A DNA stretch of 48,709 nucleotides. Origin: an uncultured Ignavibacteriales bacterium (lineage in GTDB: Bacteria > Bacteroidota > Ignavibacteria > Ignavibacteriales > Ignavibacteriaceae). A program made the position numbers and the translations under genes. The notes below the pieces were generated by a model. That model searched no databases. It was not told the origin of the DNA and saw only the letters and a list, made by a program, of their open reading frames with translations. How positions within the stretch are numbered: the stretch's first letter is position 1; the number at the start of each line of letters is the position of its first letter. The stretch covers positions 1 through 48,709 of the forward strand of contig CAIYTF010000057.1 in assembly GCA_903929035.1 (NCBI GenBank), written 5' to 3'. Of the stretch, positions 10,030 through 20,600 are shown one piece after another.

Positions 10030-10469
10030 AGAGCTGCCTCCAACAAACATTCCTCATTAATCGAAAGAAATCTATCAATGTCATGAATCAAAATAATTTG
10101 ATCTTCAAGTGCCATAACGCCGTCAAAATATGGAAGCACCGGAAGAAACTCTTTACTTGGAATTAGTTTTTCTTCCTCATACTCAACTACTCCGGCAACA
10201 TCATCAACAACGATGGCAACTCTTTGTTTTGCTGTATACGCGATAATAATTTTATCATACAGATTTAATTCTTTCTCTTGAAGTCCAAACCGTTTTCGTA
10301 TATTGAGTGTCGGAATAATATTACCTTCAATATTTATTACTCCCATAACAATTTCCGGAGCACTTGGCAGCGGTGTTATTCTCATTACCGGTATAATTCT
10401 TTCAACTTTACTAAGTCGGAGAGCATACTTATTTTTCTCTACGAAAAATACAAAAAGATGGATTTTCAT
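10023..10469 (-). CDS. cheW: CheW-like coupling protein, short form (148 aa), first gene of the operon
   Basis: A single CheW domain covering the full length: 'FFVEKNKYALRLSKVERIIP', 'VMGVINIEGNIIPTLNIRKR' and 'VAIVVDDVAGVV'. It would link the receptor to CheA. It heads the minus-strand chemosensory operon, and the promoter should therefore lie in 10470-10600. I see no convincing promoter box there. The length is ordinary for CheW. The gene overlaps the next one (cheR) by a few bases. Confidence 0.93.
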   Translation of the reverse strand: MKIHLFVFFVEKNKYALRLSKVERIIPVMRITPLPSAPEIVMGVINIEGNIIPTLNIRKRFGLQEKELNLYDKIIIAYTAKQRVAIVVDDVAGVVEYEEEKLIPSKEFLPVLPYFDGVMALEDQIILIHDIDRFLSINEECLLEAALC

Positions 10470-11068
10470 AATGTTGCCTTGCTATTGTTTGCTTTGTGTT
10501 AATCTATTTTTATAATATTAATAAATCATCAGTTTTCTTAAGTTAACGTGCAATTTGTTCTCTCTTTGAGAATTCAGCTTCAAACTTTTTTATCTTTTAA
10601 ATCAATAGCAAATTAATTCATAACCTTAAATAGCGAAACAGAAATGCGGCAAGCGATAACATAGCGCGATAAACGATGACAAAGCGAGCTGAATAAGGGA
10701 GGGCAGAAGAACTAAAGATTGAAAGATGTTTGAATAATATCTTCGTGCATATTAATTTAAGAACATACATAAAAAAAATTGCAGAAACCCGCGATAATCT
10801 TACTGAAATCAGATACAAAATAATTGAAGTCACTGCAATCCATTTAATACTTGATTCAAAACAATTGTAAAATTCTTCCTGATATTTTTGAATCTTTTCT
10901 TCATACCAAACCAAATTTTTCGTAAATTCTTGTTTGGATAGATTTCTTTTGGACTTTTGTTTCTAATCACCCTTTAGATAATCATTCCTTACATAAATAT
11001 TCGCTTTCTAAAAACATTAATAACAAAAAATTATTCCTGACAGAATAGAACTTTAAGAAAATCGGAAA
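10470..11068. other. 599-bp intergenic region between divergent chemosensory and threonine operons
   Basis: This AT-rich region separates the minus-strand chemosensory operon from thrA and must hold both promoters. A minus-strand reading frame at 10618-10914 (98 codons, hydrophobic middle, no recognisable family, no good ribosome-binding site) is the only frame of note; I do not call it a gene. There is no hairpin followed by a T tract and no obvious leader peptide or riboswitch fold before thrA. The stretch 10620-10700 is richer in G and C than its surroundings and may be decayed coding sequence. Confidence 0.6.
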
Positions 11069-13465
11069 ATGAAAGTATTAAAATTCGGCGGTTCGTCCGT
11101 TGGTAATGCTGCTGCAATAAAACAGTCGGCTCAAATAATAATTGACTCGAAAGATGCCATCGCGGTTGTTCTCTCTGCTATACGCGGAGTTACAGATAAG
11201 CTCATTGATATGGCACGGCTCGCGGGTGAAAAAGATATACGGTATGAAGACATTCTTCGTTCACTCGAATTGATTCATCACGATACTTTAGATGATCTTA
11301 TTCCTGATTCAAAGGAACTTTATCACTCAACAAAAAATCAAATTCAAAAACTCTTCACCGAGATTAAAGAAGTTCTGTTCGGTATTTATTTAGTAAAGGA
11401 ACTTTCCGGTAAATCCTTAGATTATATTTCAGGATACGGCGAAAGGCTTTCCTGCACGATAATGTCCGCCTACCTGTCATCGCTTGGTATAAAAAACGAA
11501 TTGCTGGATGCCCGCGATATTATTAAAACCAATTCGGATTTTACCGGTGCGAAAGTGCTTTTTGGAATAACAAATAAGAACATTACCGAATATTTTTCAA
11601 AACATACTGAACTGCAAATCGTTACAGGGTTCATTGCTTCAACCGAATCAAATGAAACAACCACGTTAGGACGCGGCGGTTCGGACTATACTGTTTCTAT
11701 TATAGGCGCGGCTCTCAAAGTGAATGAAATAGAAATTTGGACAGACGTTGACGGTGTTCTTACCGCTGACCCGCGCCGCGTGAATGAGGCTTTCGTTGTA
11801 GAATCGCTCTCCTATGAAGAAGCAATGGAACTCTCCTATTTTGGCGCGAAAGTAATTTATGCTCCAACCGTTCAGCCGGTTTATGAAAAAAAGATTCCTC
11901 TTAGAATAAGGAATACTTTCAACCCTTCATTTCAGGGAAGTATTATTTCATCCGCCGCGGCAAACACTAAATACGGTATCACCGGCATAGCAAGTGTTGA
12001 AGACATCGCTGTCATACGCGTTGAAGGCAGCGGGATGGTTGGAATATTCGGAATTGTTTCCCGGTTCTTTAAGGCACTTGCCGAAAAGAAAATCAATATA
12101 ATTCTTGTAACGCAGGCTTCATCCGAGCACGCTATTTGTTTCGCTGTCAAAGCGGAAGCTGCCGAATCTGCTAAACTGACGATTGAAAATGAGTTTAGCT
12201 TAGAGATAGCAAATCACCTGATAACCAATATCCATATTGATAATAATCTTTCAATTGTTTCGGTGGTTGGCGAAAATATGCGGCGTGCGCCCGGTGTCAG
12301 CGGTAAAATTTTTGGGTCTCTCGGCAAATATAAAATTAATATCATCGCTATCGCCCAGGGATCTTCCGAGCTGAATGTTTCTTTCGTTATTGAACAAAAA
12401 GACCTCGCGAAAGCTCTTAATGTTATTCACGATGAATTCTTTTTTGCATATCGGCGGAAAGCCCACCTCTACATCATTGGAGCAACCGGTAATGTCGGAG
12501 GCAGTCTCATAAAAATTGCCCGGCACTTCGAACGGGAAGACGTGGAGCTCTCAATATGCGGTGTTACCAATTCAAAAGGTATAAGTTATAACTATCAGGG
12601 ACTTGATCTCGATATAGTAAAATATGAACTTCCTCCTGACTTGGATGAGTTTATTAAAATCGCGGTAAACGATCGGCACCCGTTAAAAATTGTCGCCGAC
12701 TGCTCCGCAAGTCCTTTTGTTACTTCAAAATATTTATCAATTTTATCTAATGGACTAAACCTTTCTGTTGCAAACAAGATTGGTAATTCTATCGATATGG
12801 GGACATACAAAGCACTTCGCGAAGCCGCTATGCAATCTAACGTGAAATTCAGGTATGAAACTAATGTTGGCGCATCACTGCCGATTATCAGGACATTGCA
12901 GCACTTTGTCAAATCAAAAGACGAAGTTCTGAAAATAGAAGCCGTATTATCCGGTTCGGTAAACTATATTTTAACAAAAGTTCACGAAGGAATGCCTGCA
13001 AAAGATGCCATCAACGAGGCGCGTGCACTTGGCTTTACTGAACCAAACCCGGCGATTGACCTTTCAGGGTTAGATGTAGCGAGAAAAATTCTGATTCTCG
13101 CGCGGGAAACCGGCGGACAGCTGAACCTCGAAGACTTAGAGATTAGCAGTCTTATAAAAGGAAATCCTTTAAAAGTTGATCTTAACAACTGCGAATTCTT
13201 GGATATTGATGCGCTGTCCCGTGAAGCCAAATCGGAAGGAAAGAAATTAAAACTGATTGCCGGTTATGAAAGCGGTAAAGCGTGGGTAAAATTGGAATCT
13301 ATTGCTCAGGAACATCCTTTCTATAATATAGATGGCGCGAACAACGCGGTAAGATTTTTCACATCGCGATACAATAAATATCCCTTGGTTATTTCAGGAC
13401 AAGGGGCAGGCGGAGAATTAACCGCGTCAGGAATACTTGATGACATTCTCTCAATTATTAACTAA
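11069..13465 (+). CDS. thrA: Bifunctional aspartokinase / homoserine dehydrogenase
   Basis: A fused enzyme of 798 residues that phosphorylates aspartate and reduces aspartate semialdehyde to homoserine, the first and third steps towards threonine. The aspartokinase domain starts with 'KFGGSSVG' (5-12) and includes 'TTLGRGGSDYT' and 'WTDVDGVLTADPR'. Two ACT regulatory domains follow (about 315-460), which in the family bind threonine. The NAD(P)-binding homoserine dehydrogenase domain begins at 'IIGATGNVGGS' (about 467-477) and continues to the end, including 'TNVGASLPII' and 'GLDVARKILILARE'. The length is slightly below that of E. coli ThrA (820). It is the first gene of thrABC. No attenuator-type leader peptide is visible upstream. 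Confidence 0.97.
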   Translation: MKVLKFGGSSVGNAAAIKQSAQIIIDSKDAIAVVLSAIRGVTDKLIDMARLAGEKDIRYEDILRSLELIHHDTLDDLIPDSKELYHSTKNQIQKLFTEIKEVLFGIYLVKELSGKSLDYISGYGERLSCTIMSAYLSSLGIKNELLDARDIIKTNSDFTGAKVLFGITNKNITEYFSKHTELQIVTGFIASTESNETTTLGRGGSDYTVSIIGAALKVNEIEIWTDVDGVLTADPRRVNEAFVVESLSYEEAMELSYFGAKVIYAPTVQPVYEKKIPLRIRNTFNPSFQGSIISSAAANTKYGITGIASVEDIAVIRVEGSGMVGIFGIVSRFFKALAEKKINIILVTQASSEHAICFAVKAEAAESAKLTIENEFSLEIANHLITNIHIDNNLSIVSVVGENMRRAPGVSGKIFGSLGKYKINIIAIAQGSSELNVSFVIEQKDLAKALNVIHDEFFFAYRRKAHLYIIGATGNVGGSLIKIARHFEREDVELSICGVTNSKGISYNYQGLDLDIVKYELPPDLDEFIKIAVNDRHPLKIVADCSASPFVTSKYLSILSNGLNLSVANKIGNSIDMGTYKALREAAMQSNVKFRYETNVGASLPIIRTLQHFVKSKDEVLKIEAVLSGSVNYILTKVHEGMPAKDAINEARALGFTEPNPAIDLSGLDVARKILILARETGGQLNLEDLEISSLIKGNPLKVDLNNCEFLDIDALSREAKSEGKKLKLIAGYESGKAWVKLESIAQEHPFYNIDGANNAVRFFTSRYNKYPLVISGQGAGGELTASGILDDILSIIN

Positions 13466-13559
13466 TTGTAAGTTGTTAATGGTTAGTTGTTAATGATAAA
13501 TTTACAATTAACCATTTACACCTTACAATTAACCATTTACAATTAACAACTTACAATTA
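13463..13559. repeat. Perfect 18-bp inverted repeat filling the thrA-thrB gap, with internal direct repeats
   Basis: Arms 13463-13480 (TAATTGTAAGTTGTTAAT) and 13542-13559 (ATTAACAACTTACAATTA) are perfect reverse complements. The left arm includes the thrA stop codon and the right arm ends against the thrB ATG. Between them the 19-base unit TTACAATTAACCATTTACA occurs twice (13502-13520 and 13524-13542), with a looser complementary part at 13478-13496. The transcript could fold into a long AU-rich hairpin covering the thrB ribosome-binding region. Similar TTAACAATTAAC tracts occur before nuoG (35590-35615). Confidence 0.85.
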
Positions 13560-14513
13560 ATGAAAAAGTTCAAACATAGCTATGCCAAGGCAACTGCTCC
13601 CGCGTCAGTTTCAAACGTTGGTCCCGGTTTTGATGTTTTCGGGTTTGCAATCGATCACGTTGGCGATGAAGTCGAAGCACGTCCAAGAAAAGAATCCGGC
13701 GTGATAATAACAGGAATTTCCGGAAATAGCGAAATATCCCTTGACCCTGAGCAGAACACGGCGGGAAAAGCAGTTCTATCATTTCTCGAATCATTGAATA
13801 TAACCCAAGGTGTTGAATTATATATTCACAAGAATATTCCGGCAGGAAGCGGTATTGGTTCAAGTGCATCCAGCGCGGTAGCGGCAGTAGTCGCGGTGAA
13901 TGCCTTAATGGAAAATCCTTTACCAAAAGAGGAATTGATTGACGCTGCTCTTGCAGGCGAAGCAATTGCTTCCGGCGGATCAATCCACGGTGATAATGTA
14001 CTCCCCTCTTTAATGGGCGGATTCTTAATTATTAAAGATGTTGAGCTAAAAAAATTCCATAAGATTGAAATTCAAAATTATTTGCATTTTGTTGTACTGC
14101 ATCCTGATATAGAAATAAAAACATCTTATGCCCGCGGCATACTGCCAAAAGAATTACCTATTAAAAGTATTGTTGAGCAAGTCGCGAACTCGTCCTATTT
14201 AATTGCAGGACTGCTGCTTGGCAATGCCGAATTAATACGCGAAGGTGTACACGATTTGATTGCCGAGCCTTACAGGAAAGGACTTATTCCCGGCTATGAT
14301 GAAGTAAAGACAATCGCGCTTGCAAATGGGGCTCTTGGTTTTAATATTTCAGGTTCAGGACCGTCATTGTTTGCTATCTGCGATTCACTTAAATCAGCAC
14401 AAAAATTATCCGTTCTGATGGCAGAACCTTTCAATGAACGAAATATAAAAGTCGATCGCGTTATTACCCGCATAAATCATAACGGCGCGACAGTTTTGGA
14501 TGTAAGGTTATGA
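13560..14513 (+). CDS. thrB: Homoserine kinase
   Basis: A GHMP-family kinase of 317 residues that phosphorylates homoserine with ATP. The N-terminal motif 'APASVSNVGPGFDVFGFAID' and the glycine/serine-rich ATP loop 'PAGSGIGSSASSAVAA' (about 94-109) are clear. The C-terminal GHMP motif 'FNISGSGPSLFAI' is also present. The length is that of E. coli ThrB (310). It follows thrA after the inverted-repeat gap and overlaps the thrC start by four bases (ATGA), so thrB and thrC translation is probably coupled. The ATG lies directly against the right arm of the inverted repeat and has no purine-rich Shine-Dalgarno. Confidence 0.97.
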   Translation: MKKFKHSYAKATAPASVSNVGPGFDVFGFAIDHVGDEVEARPRKESGVIITGISGNSEISLDPEQNTAGKAVLSFLESLNITQGVELYIHKNIPAGSGIGSSASSAVAAVVAVNALMENPLPKEELIDAALAGEAIASGGSIHGDNVLPSLMGGFLIIKDVELKKFHKIEIQNYLHFVVLHPDIEIKTSYARGILPKELPIKSIVEQVANSSYLIAGLLLGNAELIREGVHDLIAEPYRKGLIPGYDEVKTIALANGALGFNISGSGPSLFAICDSLKSAQKLSVLMAEPFNERNIKVDRVITRINHNGATVLDVRL

Positions 14514-15805
14514 AATATTTCAGCACGCGTGATAAGTCAACAGCATTTTCATTCTCTGAAGCAGTCTTATCTGGATTAGCTCCTGATGGAGGATTATTTT
14601 TACCGGAATGCATTCCCTCTTTTAAAGATTCACTTGCAGAACTTGAGAAACTTTCTCTCCACAACCGAATAGCACGCATCATAAGCCCATTTACCGAAGA
14701 TGAAATTCCATTTGATGTACTGCATTCAATGATGGAAGATGTTTTCAATTTTCCTATTACCACTAAAACTTTTGATGAAAATTATTCTGTTCTTGAGCTG
14801 TTTCACGGACCGACTCTTGCATTCAAAGATTTTGGCGCGAGATTTCTTGCTCGAATGCTCTCGCGCTTCGCGCGGAAACAAAGTAAAAAATGCGTTATTC
14901 TTGTCGCGACATCAGGGGACACAGGGAGCGCGGTAGCGAACGCGTTTTACAATATCCCGGGAATAGAAGTTATTATTCTTTACCCGAGCGGTAAAGTAAG
15001 CCTCAACCAAGAAAAACAATTGACTACTTTTGATAAGAATATTATCGCGTTCGAAGTCGATGGCGTGTTTGACGATTGCCAGCGATTAGTGAAAGCGGCG
15101 TTCTTAGATAAATCTTTAACGGAAAAATATTTTCTCACTTCGGCAAATTCTATAAATATCGCGAGGCTGCTGCCTCAATCCATTTACTATGTCGAGGCAT
15201 ATTTATCCCTTTACAAAAAGTACAAATCAATCGGGTTTACCGTGCCGAGCGGCAATCTTGGCAATTTATCCGCGGGATTACTTGCCCGCGGTTTCTTGGG
15301 ATTAGAAACACGATTCACCGCCGCGTTAAACAGTAATAATATGTTCGAGGATTTCCTTTCATCGGGTTCCGCGGTAACCCGCCCAAGCGTGGAAACACTT
15401 TCAAACGCGATGGATGTTGGCAACCCGAGTAATCTTGAACGAATTACCGCGTTGTTTCCTAAATTAGAAGATCTGAAAAAAATAATAACCTCTTATCACT
15501 TTAGCGATATCGAAACCGCCGAATCCGTAAAAGAATTTTATTCTTCATATCAATATATTATCGATCCTCATACTGCAGTTGGTTATTTGGGAGCAAAAGC
15601 AGCGCGTAGTGAAAACCCGGGGATACATCAAGTAATCCTTTCAACTGCTCACCCTTCTAAATTTCCGGATGTGATTGAGAAATCACTTGCAATAATCCCT
15701 GAAACACCGGAGAGATTAGCAAAAGTGCTTAATAAAGAGAAGAAAAGCACTTTAGTAGGAAAAGACTTTGATTCATTCAAGGAAGCATTGCTTAATAACA
15801 TCTAA
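14510..15805 (+). CDS. thrC: Threonine synthase
   Basis: A PLP-dependent enzyme of 431 residues that converts O-phosphohomoserine to threonine, the last step of the pathway. The PLP lysine is Lys106 in 'HGPTLAFKDFGARFLARML'. 'ATSGDTGSAVANAF' and the phosphate-binding 'VPSGNLGNLSAG' are visible. The N-terminal 'FSTRDKSTAFSFSEAVLSGL' matches the long bacterial/fungal type of threonine synthase. It ends the thrABC operon. No terminator hairpin is visible in the 91 bases before the next gene. Confidence 0.97.
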   Translation: MKYFSTRDKSTAFSFSEAVLSGLAPDGGLFLPECIPSFKDSLAELEKLSLHNRIARIISPFTEDEIPFDVLHSMMEDVFNFPITTKTFDENYSVLELFHGPTLAFKDFGARFLARMLSRFARKQSKKCVILVATSGDTGSAVANAFYNIPGIEVIILYPSGKVSLNQEKQLTTFDKNIIAFEVDGVFDDCQRLVKAAFLDKSLTEKYFLTSANSINIARLLPQSIYYVEAYLSLYKKYKSIGFTVPSGNLGNLSAGLLARGFLGLETRFTAALNSNNMFEDFLSSGSAVTRPSVETLSNAMDVGNPSNLERITALFPKLEDLKKIITSYHFSDIETAESVKEFYSSYQYIIDPHTAVGYLGAKAARSENPGIHQVILSTAHPSKFPDVIEKSLAIIPETPERLAKVLNKEKKSTLVGKDFDSFKEALLNNI

Positions 15806-15896
15806 GTTTATTACCTCAGTGCCCTGAAATTTTCAAATCTAATTCTCAACTTGTATTTGTATATTTCGCAGGTTATTTAAAAAATTAGGATTCAAC

Positions 15897-16514
15897 GTGT
15901 TTAAAAAATTATTACCTAAAGAAGAAAAATATTTTGATGATTTTAAAGCTATTATATCGCACATACAAGAAATGGCGAAAATAACTCAAAACTTTTTCTC
16001 TGCTCCTGAATATGACAAAGATATATATCTTAAACTAAAACCGCTTGAGCAAAGATGCGAAGAAATCACTTCCCGTGTAGTTAAGAGGCTAAACAAGAAT
16101 TTCATCACCCCTTTTGACCGCGAAGACATTTTCGCGCTGATCAAGAAAATTGATACGATTGGAGATATACTACTTGGTGTAACTGCCCGGGTTGATATGT
16201 ATAACCTAACCCAGCCAATTGAAAGTGCTGATAAACTTGCTTCGATTATTCTTCAGCAAACCAAGGAACTCGAGATTGTTCTGCAAGATCTCCAAACACC
16301 TGTAAAGCATATTAACGAATGTAAAGCAGTTAAAGTATTAGAGTCTGAAGCCGATACAGTCTATCGTACAGCGGTAAAGAAACTTTTCACCGAAGAAACC
16401 GATGCATTAGTTATATTCAAGAAAAAAGAAATACTTGATATGCTGGAAAATGGTGCCGACAAGTGCCAAACTACTGCTAATATTATTATCTCCATACTCA
16501 TTAAGTATTCCTAA
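15897..16514 (+). CDS. DUF47 family (PhoU-like) protein paired with phosphate transporter
   Basis: A helical protein of 205 residues of the DUF47/PhoU-like family. In many bacteria these are encoded next to PiT phosphate transporters and are thought to regulate them. The sequence is helical throughout, with the family-typical 'LEQRCEEITSRVVKRLNKNF', 'TPFDREDIFALIKKIDTIGD' and 'VLESEADTVYR'. The start is GTG 15897, preceded by 'ttagga' about six to eight bases upstream. It ends 17 bases before the PiT gene, forming a two-gene operon. A possible -7 box (TATATTTC, 15860-15867) lies upstream but lacks a clear -33 partner. Confidence 0.92.
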   Translation: MFKKLLPKEEKYFDDFKAIISHIQEMAKITQNFFSAPEYDKDIYLKLKPLEQRCEEITSRVVKRLNKNFITPFDREDIFALIKKIDTIGDILLGVTARVDMYNLTQPIESADKLASIILQQTKELEIVLQDLQTPVKHINECKAVKVLESEADTVYRTAVKKLFTEETDALVIFKKKEILDMLENGADKCQTTANIIISILIKYS

Positions 16515-16531
16515 GTGAGAAAACGAATATT

Positions 16532-17527
16532 ATGATAATGGTTATATTTATAATTTTTCTTGCTCTTGCTTTCGACTATATTAACGGTTTTCACGATGCG
16601 GCAAATTCAATTGCCACCGTTGTAGCTACCCGTGTTCTAACTCCAAGACAAGCGGTTATGTGGGCGGCTTTTTTCAACTTTATAGCGTTCGTGGTGTTTG
16701 GCACTCACGTTGCCAAAACAATCGGGAAAGGTCTTGTTCATACCAGCATTGTAGATTTAACAGTTGTTGGCGCGGGCCTAACCGCGGCAATTATTTGGAA
16801 TCTATTCACCTGGTGGAAAGGTATTCCTTCAAGTTCTTCTCACACGATGGTTGGAGGGTTTGTTGGAGCGGCGGTAGCAAAAGCAGGATTTAGCGCGGTA
16901 TATTTCGATGCAGTGTTCAAAATTATTTCATTCATTTTTCTCGCGCCTATTCTCGGAATAATTATTTCGTTAATTTTTTCAATTATTGTTCTGCATATCT
17001 GCAAGAATATGTCCCCCGCGAAAGTTGACAAGAATTTTCGCGTGCTGCAATTGGTTTCTTCTGCCGCGTATAGTTTGGGACACGGTGCAAACGATGCCCA
17101 GAAAATGATGGGAATAATTTTTGTGACTTTGGTTTCTCAAAATATGATTACAGGAGGAATAAATGCAGAAATTCCTGTATGGATTGTTATTTCCTGTCAC
17201 GCTGCAATCGGATTGGGGACACTTTCCGGCGGTTGGAGAATAGTTAAAACTATGGGACAAAAAATAACTAAGCTCCGCCCATTTGAAGGTTTCAGCGCGG
17301 AAACCGCAGGTGCAATAACATTATTTGGCACTGCTGCACTCGGCATTCCTGTAAGTACAACTCACACGATTACAGGATGTATAATAGGTGCGGGCATAAC
17401 AAAAAGACTCTCCGCTGTAAAGTGGAAAGTTACCATTGACCTTGTCTGGGCTTGGATAATAACCATTCCTGTTTCGGCAGCTATGGCTGCACTCATTTAT
17501 GTCGGATTAGTAAAATTCGTACTATAA
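16532..17527 (+). CDS. PiT family inorganic phosphate transporter
   Basis: An inner-membrane low-affinity phosphate (metal phosphate) transporter of 331 residues. Both halves of the PiT signature are present: 'DYINGFHDAANSIATVVATR' near the N-terminus and 'SLGHGANDAQKMMGI' in the second half. About ten hydrophobic segments are predicted by eye, with a short central cytoplasmic loop. This is the compact PiT type that co-occurs with a DUF47 partner, the gene 17 bases upstream. A proton or sodium coupling ion cannot be read from the sequence. Confidence 0.95.
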   Translation: MIMVIFIIFLALAFDYINGFHDAANSIATVVATRVLTPRQAVMWAAFFNFIAFVVFGTHVAKTIGKGLVHTSIVDLTVVGAGLTAAIIWNLFTWWKGIPSSSSHTMVGGFVGAAVAKAGFSAVYFDAVFKIISFIFLAPILGIIISLIFSIIVLHICKNMSPAKVDKNFRVLQLVSSAAYSLGHGANDAQKMMGIIFVTLVSQNMITGGINAEIPVWIVISCHAAIGLGTLSGGWRIVKTMGQKITKLRPFEGFSAETAGAITLFGTAALGIPVSTTHTITGCIIGAGITKRLSAVKWKVTIDLVWAWIITIPVSAAMAALIYVGLVKFVL

Positions 17528-17639
17528 TGCGAAAGTGCTTTACATAAAACAGAAACATAATAACAATTTGGATATTTTGTTACAAGAGCAAATCTCGAAA
17601 GATTCTATTCGGAAATCGCTTCTAAAACACCGCGAATAT

Positions 17640-20600
17640 ATGCTTTGCATAATTAATAAAACTATTGTCTTTTTATTACTTGTTTGTTCAATAACATTTG
17701 GCCAAAAAGTTTATTTTGTTAAGTTTGCTGAAAGTGTTTCTGTTGAGCAAATTAAACAAGCATTTATTGCAAAAAAAGTTGTCAATCTTCCTGTAAAAAA
17801 GAGTTTTGCCGCGAGTGACAGCCTGCAATTCCGCGGTCTTGGTCAGAAATTCAAAATATCCGATTCACGCGTCTCGCGTATCTATAAAATTATTTTGCCG
17901 GAAGATATTTCGCCGGCTCAATTTCAATCCGCTCTTAATACAGCACTTCCGATTGAATATGCTGAGCCGGCGCATACTTATAAAACTGATGGTTCATTTA
18001 ATGATAGTCTTTTATCTCAACAATGGGCATTAAATAAAATGGATGCATTTTCCGCGTGGAATCTGACACAAGGCAGCGATACCGTGTTAGTTGGAATAGT
18101 TGATACAGGTATCGATTACACCCACCCTGACTTAAGAAATAAAATATTTATGAATCAAGGGGAAATTGGTTTGGACGCGAATAACAGAGATAAAAGTTCT
18201 AACGGAATAGATGATGACGGCAACGGTTTTATTGATGATTATATGGGATGGGATTTTACTAACCGTGTAGGGTTTCCTTTTGATTCTACCGGAGGGGACT
18301 ATCTAAATTGGGATAACAATCCTTTTGATGATAACAGCTATTCACACGGAACTTCAGTGGCAGGAATTATTGGAGCGGAGGCTAACAATTCAATCGGCAT
18401 CGCCGGTGTTGCCCCCGGAGTGAGGCTTCTCAATTGCAGAGCATTTGATCCCGAAGGGTATGGAAATGAAGAAGATGTTGCTTCGGCAATTCTTTATGCC
18501 GCGTCAATGGGTGCCAAAGTAATTAATATGAGTTTTGGCGATAACTCATTTTCTTATGTTCTGCGGGATGTTATCCGCTATGCATATTCAAAAAATATCG
18601 TGCTTGTTGCAAGCTCCGGTAATGATGGTTCTGACCTTCCTCATTATCCATCGGGTTATAGTGAAGTTATAAGTGTAGGAAATTCTACTAATGAGGATTA
18701 TGTTTCCTCAAACTCAAGTTATGGTTCAACGCTTGATCTTATTGCCCCCGGCACTAATATTTTGACAACTTTCAGGGGAAATCAATACTATGAGTTTAGC
18801 GGCACATCTGCATCTGCTCCGTTTGTAAGTGCTGCTGCAAGCCTAATTCTCTCCAAAGGAAATTTCTCGAATGAGGAGGTTAAACAAATTATTAAATCTA
18901 CTTGCGATGAAAATGGAGCTTCCGGCTGGGATATACACAGCGGCAGCGGCAGATTAAATGTCGGAAGGGCTTTACGGGTTTTAGCACCGGCAATTATCAA
19001 ATTTAATTATCCCTTTCAGGATTTCTCTACTTCTTCAGATACAGTGCAAATTTCCGGTACAATTCTTTCGGCATATTTTCGGAATTACTCGATATATTAC
19101 GGAATAGGGTATAGCCCCGAAAATTGGATGCCGATACTGACAGATCAAAAATCACAGTTGGAAAACGGTTCATTAGGAACACTTTCCATCAGTCATTTAC
19201 CGGATACAATAGTAACTTTTCGAATTGTTGTAGAACAATCAAATGGTACTGTACTTGAAGAACGAATAAACATTCACAAGGTTACCAAAAAACCTGATTT
19301 GTATCTAATTTCATCATTACCTGCAATGTACGGGAACAAACCAACTATTGTCAGCGCGATATACTCTACTCAATCGGGAATTGGAAAGATGTACTACCGC
19401 GAATTAGGCACGCGGGAGTTTAGTGTTATTTCTATGGATGGCATTTCAATGAACACCTCCTTTGTCCAAAATGCGCATTACGGTTTTATTCCTGCATCTA
19501 TTGCTAAACCGAATACTGCATATGAAATTTACTACGAATTTGAAAATTTAGCTGGATTAAAAACAAAATTATTTGACACATACGGTAATTATTTTTTAAG
19601 CACAACTCCAAAAGCAGTTTATTCACTCCCTACAGAAACTTTACCTTATAGTTTACCGCGTGGGCTGCTGTTTGGAAATACAGCTAATCTTACCGGAAAT
19701 AATTCAAAGGAGCTTCTTCTTAATAAATTATTCGATTACACAACTACATATATTTATTCCCTGAACAATAATTCTTTATTATTGAAAGATTCCATAGCGG
19801 AACGTATTCCCAAAGATGTGGGGGATTTTAATGGTAATGGAAAAATTGATATTGCGGCAAATTGGGGCAGGAACCTTTATATCCTTGAACAGGATTCTAT
19901 ACACTCCACAAAATTTGTTGAAAAATATAAAAAAGAAAATTCTACATCGTGGCCCGTAATGGTAAATGATTTGAGTAATGACGGGAAAATGGAAGCATTG
20001 GTAATAACGGATGATTCAACGATTTCGGTATTTCACGTGAATAGCGATTTGTCTTTAGATTCTTTGGGATATTCCCGAAACTTCATTCCTATATCAGGGA
20101 GAGGGGTTTTTAATTATCCCAAAGCAGTTCTCACGGATGTAAACAAAGATTCTAAAAACGAATTGTTTTTAGCAGATACTTACGGAAATGTTTTATGTTA
20201 TAATGTTAACCCTGATAATTCGTTAACTCCCGATACCGTAAAAACATTTTCAAAAGATTTTTATTCCTCAACTTCGAGTATCGCGGCGGGAGATTTTAAC
20301 GGCGATGGTTATCCGGATATTGCCGTTCTTCTACATTCAATAGACCAATATGATATTGCTAAATATTATCTGCTTGCAGTAGTAACATTTGTCCATAGTC
20401 AGCCTGAAATAATTTTCTCGAAAGTGTTTATAGACCCTGCAGCCGAATTTGACAATTTCACGAGAAAAACATATAACTCGATTAAATTTGTTGATGTTGA
20501 CAGCGATGGGGCGGATGAATTAGTCCTTTCAGCTTTCCCGTTCGCGTATATATTAAAATACAACCCTCTCAACGGCAATAATGTTATTTATTATAAAGAA

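Noticed and set aside
10618-10914. 98-codon minus-strand frame with a hydrophobic middle, in the gap before thrA
   Set aside because: No family resemblance, no ribosome-binding site, and one part looks like decayed sequence; not called as a gene.
10920-11068. Threonine attenuator or riboswitch before thrA
   Set aside because: No leader peptide rich in Thr/Ile codons and no terminator-antiterminator hairpins could be found.
13570-13983. Overlapping minus-strand frame of 137 codons within thrB
   Set aside because: Antisense shadow of a well-conserved gene; composition is atypical for a protein.
17535-17639. N-terminal extension of the subtilase from GTG 17535
   Set aside because: It would place 35 polar residues before the signal peptide; ATG 17640 gives a normal exported protein.
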